A DNA stretch of 64,000 nt, taken from assembly GCF_014699075.1 (NCBI RefSeq), contig NZ_JACXAB010000011.1, positions 62,001-126,000 on the forward strand. The letters are read 5' to 3'. This document shows positions 39,501-47,410 of this stretch, one piece after another. This DNA comes from Microvirga sp. GTDB lineage: Bacteria > Pseudomonadota > Alphaproteobacteria > Rhizobiales > Beijerinckiaceae. A program made the position numbers and the translations under genes. Numbering within the stretch: position 1 is the first letter of the stretch; each line of letters begins with the position of its first letter. The notes below the pieces were generated by a model. It made no database searches. It saw only the letters and a program-made list of their open reading frames with translations, and was not told the DNA's origin.

Positions 39501-41095
39501 AGCCCCAGCGCTCCGCCATCGGAGCGCGGATCGTGCATGGCCTCGACGCGTCCATTGCGGGGGTGCCTCACCAGCATGCCCGCATGGCCGAAGCGTCCGG
39601 AATAAGCCTCGTCCACCTCCTCGATCCGATGGCCGAGCCGTGAGAGGCCGCGGATCAGGCCGGGGTCGAAATGGCTCTCCACCTTCAGCACGGCCTCGCG
39701 CTCGCGCGGCTTCGCATCGAGCAGCCAGCGGGGTGCTTCAACCGCGTCCGCCAGCCCCATGCCGGCCTCTGCGTAGCGCGAAAAGATCTGGCTGAGGAAC
39801 TGCGGTTGGGTTTCGCCGCCCATGGCCCCGAAGGACAGCACTCGTCCATCGTCGAACACCGCCATGGCCGGATTGAGGGAGTGGAGCGGCCGGTGGCCGG
39901 GCTCCAGCCGGTTGCGGCTCGCAGGATCGAGCGAGAACGCCGTGCCGCGATTGTGCCAGAGGACCCCCGTCGCCGGGAGCAGGCAGCCGGAGCCATAGGC
40001 CCAGAACACGGACTGGATATAGGACACGGCAAGCCCGTCACGGTCGATGGCGCCCATCCAGATCGTGTCCCCTTCGATCGGGCGCGGCAGGGGAAAGGCG
40101 GCGGCCCGCTTCATGTCGATGAGGGCAGCCTCCTTTTCCAACGCCTGAGGCGTCAGGAAGGAGGCCGGGTCATGGGCGAGGTTGCGCGGATCGGCCACCA
40201 CCCGGTCACGGAGGGAGAAGGCGCGCTTTGCGGCCTCGATGAGGGCATGGTGGCGTTCAGGCGTCTCGCCCCGGAGATCCTTGAGGCGCTCGACCATGCC
40301 GAGGATCAGCAGGGTGGCCAATCCCTGGCTCGGCGGCGGCAGGTTGTAGATCGTCGAACTCTTCAGCCGGACGGACAGAGGCTCCACCACGCGGGCGCGA
40401 TAGGTCTCGAGATCCTTGCGGGTGATGGGGCTGCCGATCCGCTCCAGGTCGAGGGCGATCTCCCGCCCCACATCGCCCCGATAGAAATCGGCAAGGCCTG
40501 CATGGGAGAGCCGCTCCAGGGTGTCGGCGAGGCGCGGCGTCCGCCTCAGCGTGCCCTCCGGCGCTCTCTTGCCCTCCACCAGAAAGGCCTCGGCAAAACC
40601 GGGAACCTCATAGAGGGCGGCTTCCTCGCCGGTCACGAACCGCTCCTCGGAGCGGGAGACCGGGTATCCATCGCGGGCGTGGCTGATGGCATCTCCAAGC
40701 AGCAGATCGAGCGGCAGCTGCCCGCCGAGGGCCCGGGACAGTTCGAGCGCGAGGCCCCAACCGCTGACGGCCCCGGCCACGGTCAGCGCCGCATCCGGTC
40801 CGCGCGGCGGGATGGCATCATAGCCTTTCTCCCGGTAGCTCTTGATGGTTGCGAGCGAGCCAGCGGGTCCTGAGGCGTCGAGGGCATGGATGCGCCCCTT
40901 GGGCTCGCGCACGAGCCAGAACCCGTCTCCGCCAATGCCGTTCATGTGCGGGTAGACCACCGCGACGGTTGCCGCCATGGCGACCATGGCCTCGATAGCG
41001 TTACCGCCCGCGGCCAGGATGGTCTGACCGGTCTCGGAGGCGAGATTGTGGGGAGCCGCCACGGCGGCTGTCGAGAAGACGGGGGTTTCGGGCAT
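39497..41095 (-). CDS. Gamma-glutamyltransferase family enzyme (Ntn hydrolase)
   Basis: The 532-residue protein belongs to the gamma-glutamyltransferase family, which self-cleaves at a Thr that becomes the nucleophile. The likely Thr344 lies in GDTIWMGAIDRDG, followed by VSYIQSVFWAYGSG and HNRGTAFSL. The classic TTHLSVVD form is not present. The GDT-W-G pattern resembles oxamate amidohydrolase (HpxW) type members more than glutathione-cleaving enzymes, so substrate is open. No signal peptide is evident. I chose the ATG at 41095; a GTG 51 bases earlier is possible. It meets the transporter gene tail to tail with a four-base overlap. Confidence 0.85.
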   Translation of the reverse strand: MPETPVFSTAAVAAPHNLASETGQTILAAGGNAIEAMVAMAATVAVVYPHMNGIGGDGFWLVREPKGRIHALDASGPAGSLATIKSYREKGYDAIPPRGPDAALTVAGAVSGWGLALELSRALGGQLPLDLLLGDAISHARDGYPVSRSEERFVTGEEAALYEVPGFAEAFLVEGKRAPEGTLRRTPRLADTLERLSHAGLADFYRGDVGREIALDLERIGSPITRKDLETYRARVVEPLSVRLKSSTIYNLPPPSQGLATLLILGMVERLKDLRGETPERHHALIEAAKRAFSLRDRVVADPRNLAHDPASFLTPQALEKEAALIDMKRAAAFPLPRPIEGDTIWMGAIDRDGLAVSYIQSVFWAYGSGCLLPATGVLWHNRGTAFSLDPASRNRLEPGHRPLHSLNPAMAVFDDGRVLSFGAMGGETQPQFLSQIFSRYAEAGMGLADAVEAPRWLLDAKPREREAVLKVESHFDPGLIRGLSRLGHRIEEVDEAYSGRFGHAGMLVRHPRNGRVEAMHDPRSDGGALGL

Positions 41096-41198
41096 GGGCT
41101 CTTGAATGTAGGGCGCGACAGAATGAGATTCGGGCAGAGCTTGCACCCGAGGGGGCGTTTAGGGTAGTCCCCTGTGCAAGGAATGGAGTGAGGCAGCA

Positions 41199-41441
41199 GT
41201 GGCTCAGGCGAAAAGCACCAACTGGCGCAACGTGATCACCATCATGAGCATCATGATCCTGGTGGGGGCGGAAGTCTTCGGCGTCGCGATCGCCGCCGGC
41301 TGGGCCATTGCTGGGCTGTTCGAACTCGGCGACTACGTGGGCTATGCCCTCATGGCCCTGTTCAGCCTGTTTGCCCTCTACATCCTGGCGAACCTCTGGC
41401 GCCGCTGCGTGGCCGTCGAGCCTCTGACCGGTCGCGCTTAA
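41199..41441 (+). CDS. Small inner-membrane protein, two helices
   Basis: The 80-residue protein has two predicted membrane segments (about residues 14-40 and 46-67) with a short loop between and basic ends. It starts with GTG at 41199, preceded by a GGAATGGAGTGAGG purine-rich stretch; the only nearby ATG stops after two codons. It occurs alone between the gamma-glutamyltransferase gene and a palindromic repeat. It has no recognisable domain and its function is unknown. Confidence 0.7.
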   Translation: MAQAKSTNWRNVITIMSIMILVGAEVFGVAIAAGWAIAGLFELGDYVGYALMALFSLFALYILANLWRRCVAVEPLTGRA

Positions 41442-41469
41442 TCAACATTCGGGAAAATCCATCCCAAGA

Positions 41470-41573
41470 GCCTCATCCTGAGGAGGTTGCGGAGCGACCG
41501 TCTCGAAGGAGGTTCCAGAGAGCACTGAACCCTCCTTCGAGACGCAGGCTGCGTCTGCTTCTCAGGATAAGGG
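41470..41573. repeat. Palindromic repeat (CCTCATCCTGAGGAG type)
   Basis: CCTCATCCTGAGGAGG...GTCTCGAAGGAGG on the left mirrors CCTCCTTCGAGAC...CTTCTCAGGATAAGG on the right. This arrangement is a familiar dispersed element in Bradyrhizobium and Methylobacterium relatives. It is imperfect at its outer end. Confidence 0.85.
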
Positions 41574-41582
41574 CGGTGTTTG

Positions 41583-41960
41583 TCAGGGCTGTCGAATGCC
41601 CTCGCACACCTTCATCACGATGGGGTCGGCTGCCGCCGGCACATAGGCATCCATGGGACGGCACTCGCCCGCCTTGCAGATCCGCCAGTCCGCCGTGGCT
41701 CCCGAGCGGCGCATGACCACCTGGGCTTGCGGCGGCAGGTTCGGCTTCCATAACCAGACGCCATTCTTAAGCCTTGCATCCGGAGGCGGCTCCATCCCGG
41801 CGCCTGAGCCGCGCACCCGCGCCTCGACGAGTTCCAAACCCGCAGGACCTGAGCGCCAATCCTCCTCCCAGACGATCTTCTCGACCGAATGGGTCCAGGC
41901 CAGGGTGATTGCGCCCGCTAGGAGGGGCGCAATCGCGGAGCCGGCCAGGAGGCAGATCAT
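41583..41960 (-). CDS. DUF1850 protein of the TAXI-TRAP system
   Basis: The 125-residue protein has an N-terminal membrane or signal segment (about residues 1-23) and a domain with WTHSVEKIVWEEDWR near residue 25, the DUF1850 signature. Two cysteines lie in ICKAGECRPMD. DUF1850 genes are commonly found beside TRAP transporters with fused 4TM/12TM permeases, as here. Its start overlaps the permease stop (TGATG), so the two are coupled. The ATG at 41960 was chosen on that basis. Role in transport is not known. Confidence 0.85.
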   Translation of the reverse strand: MICLLAGSAIAPLLAGAITLAWTHSVEKIVWEEDWRSGPAGLELVEARVRGSGAGMEPPPDARLKNGVWLWKPNLPPQAQVVMRRSGATADWRICKAGECRPMDAYVPAAADPIVMKVCEGIRQP

Positions 41961-44251
41961 CAGCTGACGGCGGGCGTGGCGACCCGGCGCGTCTGCCAGA
42001 CGTGATATCCGACGAAGAGAGCCGAGAGCACGAAGCCGATCTCGTCGGTGAGCGGGATCGCCGCCACGAGGAAGCCCGCGGCCACAGCCGCCCAGATCCG
42101 CTCCCACCAGGCCAGAGGCTTCAGGAAGTAGCCCACGGAGGCCACGCCCCAGAGCACCATGGCGAGCGAGGCCTTCACCACGATATAGACCACCGCAAGC
42201 CAGTAGCCCGCTCCCTCCAGGCCCGGCACCGGCTGCAGCATCAGGGTCGGGTCATAGACGGCCATGTAGGGAATGACGAAGCCCGGCAGCGCGATCTTCA
42301 CCGCCTGGATGCCGATCTTGAGGCCGGACTCCTTCGCCATGGGGGCTGCCGCGAAAGCGGCCAGCGCCACCGGCGGCGTCAGGTCCGCCATGATGCCGAA
42401 GTAGAACACGAACATGTGCGAGACGATGAGCGGCACATCGAGCTGCAGCAGGATGGGAGCCGCCAGCGACGATGTGATGATGTAGTTCGGGATCGTCGGG
42501 ATGCCCATGCCGAGGATCAGGCTGAAGATCATGGTGAGCACGAGCGCGGCAAAAATGTTTTCCTTGCCGATGGAGATCATCCAGGTGCCCACGATGGTGC
42601 CGAGGCCTGTCAGCGTCATGGTGCCGATCACGATGCCCACCACCGCGCAGGCGAGGCCTACGGGAAGCGCCTGACGCGCGCCGTCCGCCATGGCGTCGAT
42701 GCAAGCCTGCAAGGTCGTGCGTCCGCGTCCCGTGAACGCGTTCCAAAGCGAGAGCGCCGCAACAACCAGCACGACGAGCGTCACGGTCGAGGCCAGGGAA
42801 TAGGCAGCCACCAGGGCAAGCCCGATCCAGAACGCGATGCGCAAGGCCGGCGTGCCGAAGCCCGCCGCGATGGCGGTGCCGAGGATCAGCGCGACGGTGA
42901 GCGACAGGCCGACCGCGCCGGCGAAAAGGGGCGTGTAACCAGCAAAGAGCAGGTAGACGAGCACGCCGAGCGGGGCGAGGAGGAACCACTTCTTCTTCAT
43001 CTCCGTCCAGGCATTCGGCAGCTCGGATTTCGGCAGGCCTCTCAGATGGCTCTTGCCGGCCTCCAGATGCACCGCGAGATAGCAGGCTGCGAAATAGAGG
43101 ATGGCCGGAATGATCGCCGCCTCGACGATCTTCGAGTATGGCACGTCGATGGTCTCGGCCATGATGAAGGCAACCGCACCCATGACCGGCGGCATGATCT
43201 GGCCGCCCATCGACGAGGTCGCCTCGACGCCGCCGGCGAAGGCGGACTTGAAGCCGAAGCGCTTCATGAGCGGGATCGTGAACTGGCCCGAGGCCACGAC
43301 ATTGGCAACGCCGGAGCCCGAGACGGTGCCCATGAGCGCAGACGACGCCACGCAGACCTTGCCGGGGCCGCCCTGCTTGTCGCCGAACACCGCCATCGAG
43401 ATATCGTTGAAGAAATCGATGACGCCGGCCTTTTCCATGAAGGCGCCGAACAGGATGAACAGGAAGATGTAGGTGGCAGACACCAGCGTCGGCGTGCCGT
43501 AGATGCCTTCCGTTCCGAACGACATGTGCTCGATCACCTGCTCGAGAGAGTAGCCGCGATGATCGAGAGGCGCCGGCAGGTAATTGCCGAATAGGCAGTA
43601 GGACAGGAACAGGCCCGCGACGATCGGAAGGGCCGGACCCATTACGCGCCAGACGAGATAGATGAGGATGGCGAGCGCCGCGATGCCGACGACGAGGTCG
43701 AGCGTGGTGAGATCGCCGGCGCGAACGAGCAACTCCTCGTAATTCGCCCAATGATAGAGCCCCACCAGGAAGCTGGCGATGCCGACGATCCAGCCAACGG
43801 CGCGTAAGGACGACGAGCCGGAGCGGTGGTTGGCGATCATCGCGCCGGCCACGAGGCACAGGAAGCCCACATGGATGGTGCGCACCACCTGGCTCGGCAT
43901 GCTGCCTCCGAACCAGAGCACCAGCCCGAACGCCACGGCAACGGCAACCCAGGCCATGGCGCCATCGACGATGCTGCGCCGGCGCACCGCGAGCCCGATC
44001 AGCCATGCGGCCCAGGCCACCATGGTGACGGCGAAAAGATGCGTAAGGCTTAAAGACGCGATGAAGGGCTGGTCGAGGGGAATGCCGAAAGAGGTGATGA
44101 TCTGGAACGTGGAGAAGGAGACCGCAATCCAGAACAGGAGCCTGCCGAGGAAGCCTTCGCCGAAGCTTTCCGGCAAACCGTGTTCCGGGTTCACGGATTC
44201 GGATGGCGCTTCCATCTGCGCGAGCTCGGAAGTGTTGACGCCCTGGCTCAT
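41960..44251 (-). CDS. TRAP transporter fused permease (DctQ-DctM, 4TM/12TM)
   Basis: The 763-residue inner-membrane protein combines a small four-helix part and a large twelve-helix part of a TRAP transporter. It has the DctM-type region SALMGTVSGSGVANVVASGQF near the middle and GMGIPTIPNYIITSSLAAP in the second half. Transport is driven by an ion gradient with a periplasmic binding protein. I chose the ATG at 44251 with GAGGAG upstream. It follows the TAXI binding protein after a hairpin, and overlaps the DUF1850 gene. The substrate is unknown; TAXI systems are often tied to glutamate or related acids. Confidence 0.92.
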   Translation of the reverse strand: MSQGVNTSELAQMEAPSESVNPEHGLPESFGEGFLGRLLFWIAVSFSTFQIITSFGIPLDQPFIASLSLTHLFAVTMVAWAAWLIGLAVRRRSIVDGAMAWVAVAVAFGLVLWFGGSMPSQVVRTIHVGFLCLVAGAMIANHRSGSSSLRAVGWIVGIASFLVGLYHWANYEELLVRAGDLTTLDLVVGIAALAILIYLVWRVMGPALPIVAGLFLSYCLFGNYLPAPLDHRGYSLEQVIEHMSFGTEGIYGTPTLVSATYIFLFILFGAFMEKAGVIDFFNDISMAVFGDKQGGPGKVCVASSALMGTVSGSGVANVVASGQFTIPLMKRFGFKSAFAGGVEATSSMGGQIMPPVMGAVAFIMAETIDVPYSKIVEAAIIPAILYFAACYLAVHLEAGKSHLRGLPKSELPNAWTEMKKKWFLLAPLGVLVYLLFAGYTPLFAGAVGLSLTVALILGTAIAAGFGTPALRIAFWIGLALVAAYSLASTVTLVVLVVAALSLWNAFTGRGRTTLQACIDAMADGARQALPVGLACAVVGIVIGTMTLTGLGTIVGTWMISIGKENIFAALVLTMIFSLILGMGIPTIPNYIITSSLAAPILLQLDVPLIVSHMFVFYFGIMADLTPPVALAAFAAAPMAKESGLKIGIQAVKIALPGFVIPYMAVYDPTLMLQPVPGLEGAGYWLAVVYIVVKASLAMVLWGVASVGYFLKPLAWWERIWAAVAAGFLVAAIPLTDEIGFVLSALFVGYHVWQTRRVATPAVS

Positions 44252-44285
44252 CTGCGGCTCCTCACCGATTGTTCTTCTTGTCACG

Positions 44286-44318
44286 AAAAAGCCGGAGCAG
44301 TTCACCTGCCCCGGCTTG
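44286..44318 (-). terminator. Intercistronic terminator/attenuator between TAXI and permease genes
   Basis: On the minus strand AAGCCGGGGCAG pairs with CTGCTCCGGCTT around a GTGAA-type loop, followed by TTTTT. It could reduce transcription into the permease so that the binding protein is made in excess, a common arrangement in transport operons. Confidence 0.75.
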
Positions 44319-44338
44319 ATTGTCAATGAAGGCGCAGG

Positions 44339-45307
44339 TTACGAGCCCTGCTTCTTCACGCCCTTCTCGTCGAAGTAGCGCTGCGCGCCCGGATGCATAG
44401 GGACCGGCATGCCGGAGAGTGCGCTTTCCAGCTTGATGTCCTTGGCGGCGGCGTGCGCTGCGGCCAGATCCGGCAGGCTGTCATAGATCGCCTTGGTCAT
44501 CTGGTAGACGGTCTCATCCTTCACGCCGGAATGGGTGACGAGGTAGTTCACGACGGCCGCCGTCTGCACGGCAGCGGTCTGGCCGCCATAGGTGTTGGCC
44601 GGGATCGTCGCCTTGATGTAGGGCGTGCCGACCTTCTCCACGACAGCCGCCGGGATTTCCACCACGACGATCGGCACCGAGGTGGCGAGATCGCGGATCG
44701 AGGACACGCCGAGGCCGGCCGATTGCAGGGTGGCGTCGAGCTGGCGGTTCTTCATGAGCTCGACCGACTCGCCGAAGGGCAGATACTCGACCTTGCCGAG
44801 ATCCTTGTAGGACAGGCCCGCGCCCTGGAGGATCGCCCGGGCGTTGAGCTCGGTGCCGGATTTCGGCGCGCCGACGGAGAGGCGCTTGCCCTTGAGATCA
44901 GCCAGCGACTTGATGCCGGATTCCTGCGTGGCCACGATCTGGATGTAGTTGGGATAGATCGCCGTGATGCCGCGCAGCTTGTCCTGCTTAGCTTTGAAGC
45001 CGGCCTCCTCGTCGCCGGCCCAGCCCATGGCGAGGCTGTCGCCGAGGGTGAAGCCGATCTCGCCCTTGCCCTGCTGCAGCAGGGTGAGGTTCTCGACGGA
45101 CGCCTTGGTGGCCTGGACCGACGGACGGGAGCCCTGCACCTTGTCGGTGAAGACCTTGGAGAGCGCGACGCCCAGCGGGTAATAGACGCCGGAGGTGCCG
45201 CCGGTCAGGACGTTGATGAAATCCTGGGCTTGGGCCGGGATGCTGGCTCCGGCCAGCGCGGCGGCGGCCGCAGCGCCGATGAGGCGGCGCATGATTGTTC
45301 GATGCAT
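44339..45307 (-). CDS. TAXI-family TRAP substrate-binding protein
   Basis: The 322-residue periplasmic protein has a signal peptide (about residues 1-27, ending IPAQA) and the TAXI start FINVLTGGTSGVYYPLGVAL, followed by LQQGKGEIGFTLGDSLA and KSLADLKGKRLSVGAPKSGT. TAXI proteins capture substrate and deliver it to the 4TM/12TM permease. GGGAG precedes the ATG. It is first in the operon with the permease and DUF1850, and is transcribed away from the OpgD-like gene. Confidence 0.94.
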   Translation of the reverse strand: MHRTIMRRLIGAAAAAALAGASIPAQAQDFINVLTGGTSGVYYPLGVALSKVFTDKVQGSRPSVQATKASVENLTLLQQGKGEIGFTLGDSLAMGWAGDEEAGFKAKQDKLRGITAIYPNYIQIVATQESGIKSLADLKGKRLSVGAPKSGTELNARAILQGAGLSYKDLGKVEYLPFGESVELMKNRQLDATLQSAGLGVSSIRDLATSVPIVVVEIPAAVVEKVGTPYIKATIPANTYGGQTAAVQTAAVVNYLVTHSGVKDETVYQMTKAIYDSLPDLAAAHAAAKDIKLESALSGMPVPMHPGAQRYFDEKGVKKQGS

Positions 45308-45451
45308 AGCGTACTCCCTAATTTACGGCCCAGTCATCGCTGTGCCTGTGTGTGGGGCTACTTTGACCGCTGACGAAGAATTCTCAAGAGGCTAAGAGGG
45401 ACTTAATCCTGCCACCTTGGTCGGTAGGGGTGCGTCCCTTCACAAAAAGCC

Positions 45452-47041
45452 ATGCGCTCATCCATGATCAATCGCCGCCAGTTCCTCCAGACCGCAACCG
45501 CCACGGCCGCCCTGGCCGCCCAGGGCTTTTCCGCCCCCGCCCTGGCGCAGCAGGGCCTGAAGATGGGAGCCCCTGCCCCCTTCTCGTTCGAGGAATTGAA
45601 GAAGCGGGCGCAGGACATGGCGCGCTCTCCCTACGTGGCGCCACCGAGCCCCTCCTCGGATGTACTCTACCAGATCGACTATGACGCCCACGGCAAGATC
45701 CGGTTCAAGACCGATCTGGCACTCTGGGCCAACGGCCCCAGCGAGTTCCCGGTCACCTTCTTCCACATGGGCCGCTTCTTCCAGAAGCCGGTGCGCATGC
45801 ACGTGGTCGAGGGGGGACAGGCCCGCGAGATCGTCTACGACAGCGACTACTTCGACATGCCGGCGGATTCGCCCGGCCGGAAGCTCCCCGACAATTCCGG
45901 CTTTGCCGGCTTCCGCTTCCAGGAGGCCCGCACCGGCAAGCTCGACTGGAAGAAGAACGACTGGGTGGCCTTCCTCGGCGCCTCCTATTTCCGCGCCATC
46001 GGCGAGCTCTACCAGTATGGCCTCTCCGCCCGTGGTCTTGCGGTCGACGTGGCGGTGTTCGGCAAGAACGAGGAGTTCCCCGACTTCACCCACGTCTATT
46101 TCGAGACGCCTCAAGCAGGCTCGAACACGGTCACGGTCTACGCGCTCCTCGACGGTCCGAGCGTCGCCGGCGCCTACCGCTTCGTGATGCAGCGGGCCTC
46201 CGCGATCATCATGGACATCGACAGCGCGGTCTACATGCGCCAGGACGTGAGCCGGTTAGGCCTCGCGCCGCTCACCTCCATGTACTGGTACTCGGAGAAG
46301 GCCAAGACTACAGCGGTGGACTGGCGCCCGGAGATCCACGACTCGGACGGTCTGGCCCTGTTGACCGGCACCGGCGAGCGCATCTGGCGACCCCTCAACA
46401 ACCCGCCGCGCACCATCACCTCGGCCTTTGCCGACGAGAACCCGAAGGGCTTCGGCCTGCTCCAGCGCGACCGGAACTTCGATCATTATCTCGACGGCGT
46501 TTATTACGACCGGCGCCCCTCTCTCTGGATCGAGCCGCAGGGCACCTGGGGCCGTGGCTCCATCCAGCTCGTGGAGATCCCGACCGACGACGAGATCCAT
46601 GACAACATCGTGGCCATGTGGGTGCCGGCCGACCCGGTCCGGGCCGGTCAGGCGCTCGAACTGCGCTACCGCATGCACTGGTCGGCGGAGGAGCCCTATC
46701 CGACGCCGCTCGCCCGGGTGATCGCCACCCGTTTCGGCAATGGCGGCCAGGCCGGCACCGACCGGCCGAAGGGCGTGCGCAAATTCATGGTGGAGTTCAT
46801 CGGCCAGCCCCTGACCCGGCTGCCGAGCGGGGTGATCCCCCGGCCCGTGCTCACCGCCTCCCGGGGCGAGTTCTCGAACATCCTCACCGAGGCGGTCCCG
46901 AACAACGTGCCCGGCCATTGGCGCACCCAATTCGACCTGACCGTGACCGGAACCGAACCGGTGGAGATGCGCTGCTACCTGCGCAACGAGAACGAGGTCC
47001 TGAGCGAGACCTGGCTGTACCAGTACCATCCAGCTTTCTAA
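45452..47041 (+). CDS. Periplasmic glucan biosynthesis protein, OpgG/OpgD family (copy 1)
   Basis: The 529-residue protein has a Tat-type signal (NRRQFLQTATAT near residue 7, cleavage near ALA-QQG) and the MdoG domain (about 43-525). It has LGASYFRAIGELYQYGLSARGLAV near residue 175 and DENPKGFGLLQRDRNF in the middle. OpgD/OpgG proteins shape osmoregulated periplasmic glucans (in E. coli OpgG branches and OpgD is a relative). ATG at 45452 or 45464 may be used. A diverged paralogue lies at 59306-60874, and I see no glucosyltransferase (OpgH) nearby. Confidence 0.92.
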   Translation: MRSSMINRRQFLQTATATAALAAQGFSAPALAQQGLKMGAPAPFSFEELKKRAQDMARSPYVAPPSPSSDVLYQIDYDAHGKIRFKTDLALWANGPSEFPVTFFHMGRFFQKPVRMHVVEGGQAREIVYDSDYFDMPADSPGRKLPDNSGFAGFRFQEARTGKLDWKKNDWVAFLGASYFRAIGELYQYGLSARGLAVDVAVFGKNEEFPDFTHVYFETPQAGSNTVTVYALLDGPSVAGAYRFVMQRASAIIMDIDSAVYMRQDVSRLGLAPLTSMYWYSEKAKTTAVDWRPEIHDSDGLALLTGTGERIWRPLNNPPRTITSAFADENPKGFGLLQRDRNFDHYLDGVYYDRRPSLWIEPQGTWGRGSIQLVEIPTDDEIHDNIVAMWVPADPVRAGQALELRYRMHWSAEEPYPTPLARVIATRFGNGGQAGTDRPKGVRKFMVEFIGQPLTRLPSGVIPRPVLTASRGEFSNILTEAVPNNVPGHWRTQFDLTVTGTEPVEMRCYLRNENEVLSETWLYQYHPAF

Positions 47042-47091
47042 GGCATCGGACCCAAAAGTGGATTTGCAGTTTTGGAACTCATCCGATGCCT
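47041..47091. repeat. Palindromic repeat, GCATCGG/GATGC family, copy 2
   Basis: AGGCATCGGA and TCCGATGCCT are the outer arms and CAAAAGTGGATTTGCAGTTTTGG is roughly the inner part. It starts at the stop codon of the OpgD-like gene and may act as its 3' hairpin. Confidence 0.8.
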
Positions 47092-47179
47092 CCTCCTTCA
47101 AGAGAGCATCGTTGAGCGCGGACCGAGCGGGCCGCACGATGCGCTCGGATTAACCCTGCAAAGCCATGCTGTTGAAGGG

Positions 47180-47201
47180 GGCGTATAAAATACTATACGC
47201 C
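47180..47201 (+). promoter_or_regulatory. Candidate Zur-like operator before the zinc locus
   Basis: GGCGTATA-AAATAC-TATACGCC is a perfect eight-base inverted repeat with a six-base centre. It lies 38 bases before the histidine-rich peptide gene and overlaps a possible -10, with TTGAAG at 47172-47177 as possible -35. The position fits a metal-dependent repressor such as Zur. The sequence is not a close match to the Zur boxes I remember from related bacteria (which are usually GTTATA-type), so the assignment rests on context. Confidence 0.5.
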
Positions 47202-47239
47202 TCTGGAAATCGCACGCGGATGGGTTTATGTAGGAGGTC

Positions 47240-47407
47240 ATGTCACATGGCCATCACCATCACAGCCACACGCATGCCCACGCACATCGGGCAGTCGCGG
47301 CTGCTCCGACCTTCTCGCTCCTGCGCCTCTCGGTCGGGCAGCGATTGGCTGGAACCTCCGTCGTCCTGGCGGGCTTGTGGCTGATGGTTCTCGGCGTGAT
47401 GGGGTAG
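47240..47407 (+). CDS. Small histidine-rich single-pass membrane peptide of the zinc locus
   Basis: This is a 55-codon gene that a length cut-off of 60 would miss. It starts ATG at 47240, five bases after AGGAGG, and stops three bases before the ABC ATPase start. The first 17 residues are extremely histidine-rich (MSHGHHHHSHTHAHAH; eight histidines). The rest is basic then hydrophobic, with one predicted membrane helix (about 37-55: AGTSVVLAGLWLMVLGVMG). It is probably a zinc-binding peptide anchored in the inner membrane that donates to, or buffers, zinc for the adjacent ABC transporter. I do not know a named family for it. Codon use and the strong Shine-Dalgarno support it as a real gene. 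Confidence 0.82.
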   Translation: MSHGHHHHSHTHAHAHRAVAAAPTFSLLRLSVGQRLAGTSVVLAGLWLMVLGVMG

Positions 47408-47410
47408 CGC

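Noticed and set aside
41909..44006. Open frames of 561 and 584 codons overlapping the TRAP permease
   Set aside because: They are low-complexity, rich in Arg, His and Gly, and lie on top of a clearly recognised transporter.
47166..47384. A 72-codon frame overlapping the histidine-rich peptide gene
   Set aside because: It is in a different frame, lacks a Shine-Dalgarno, and overlaps the better-supported small gene.
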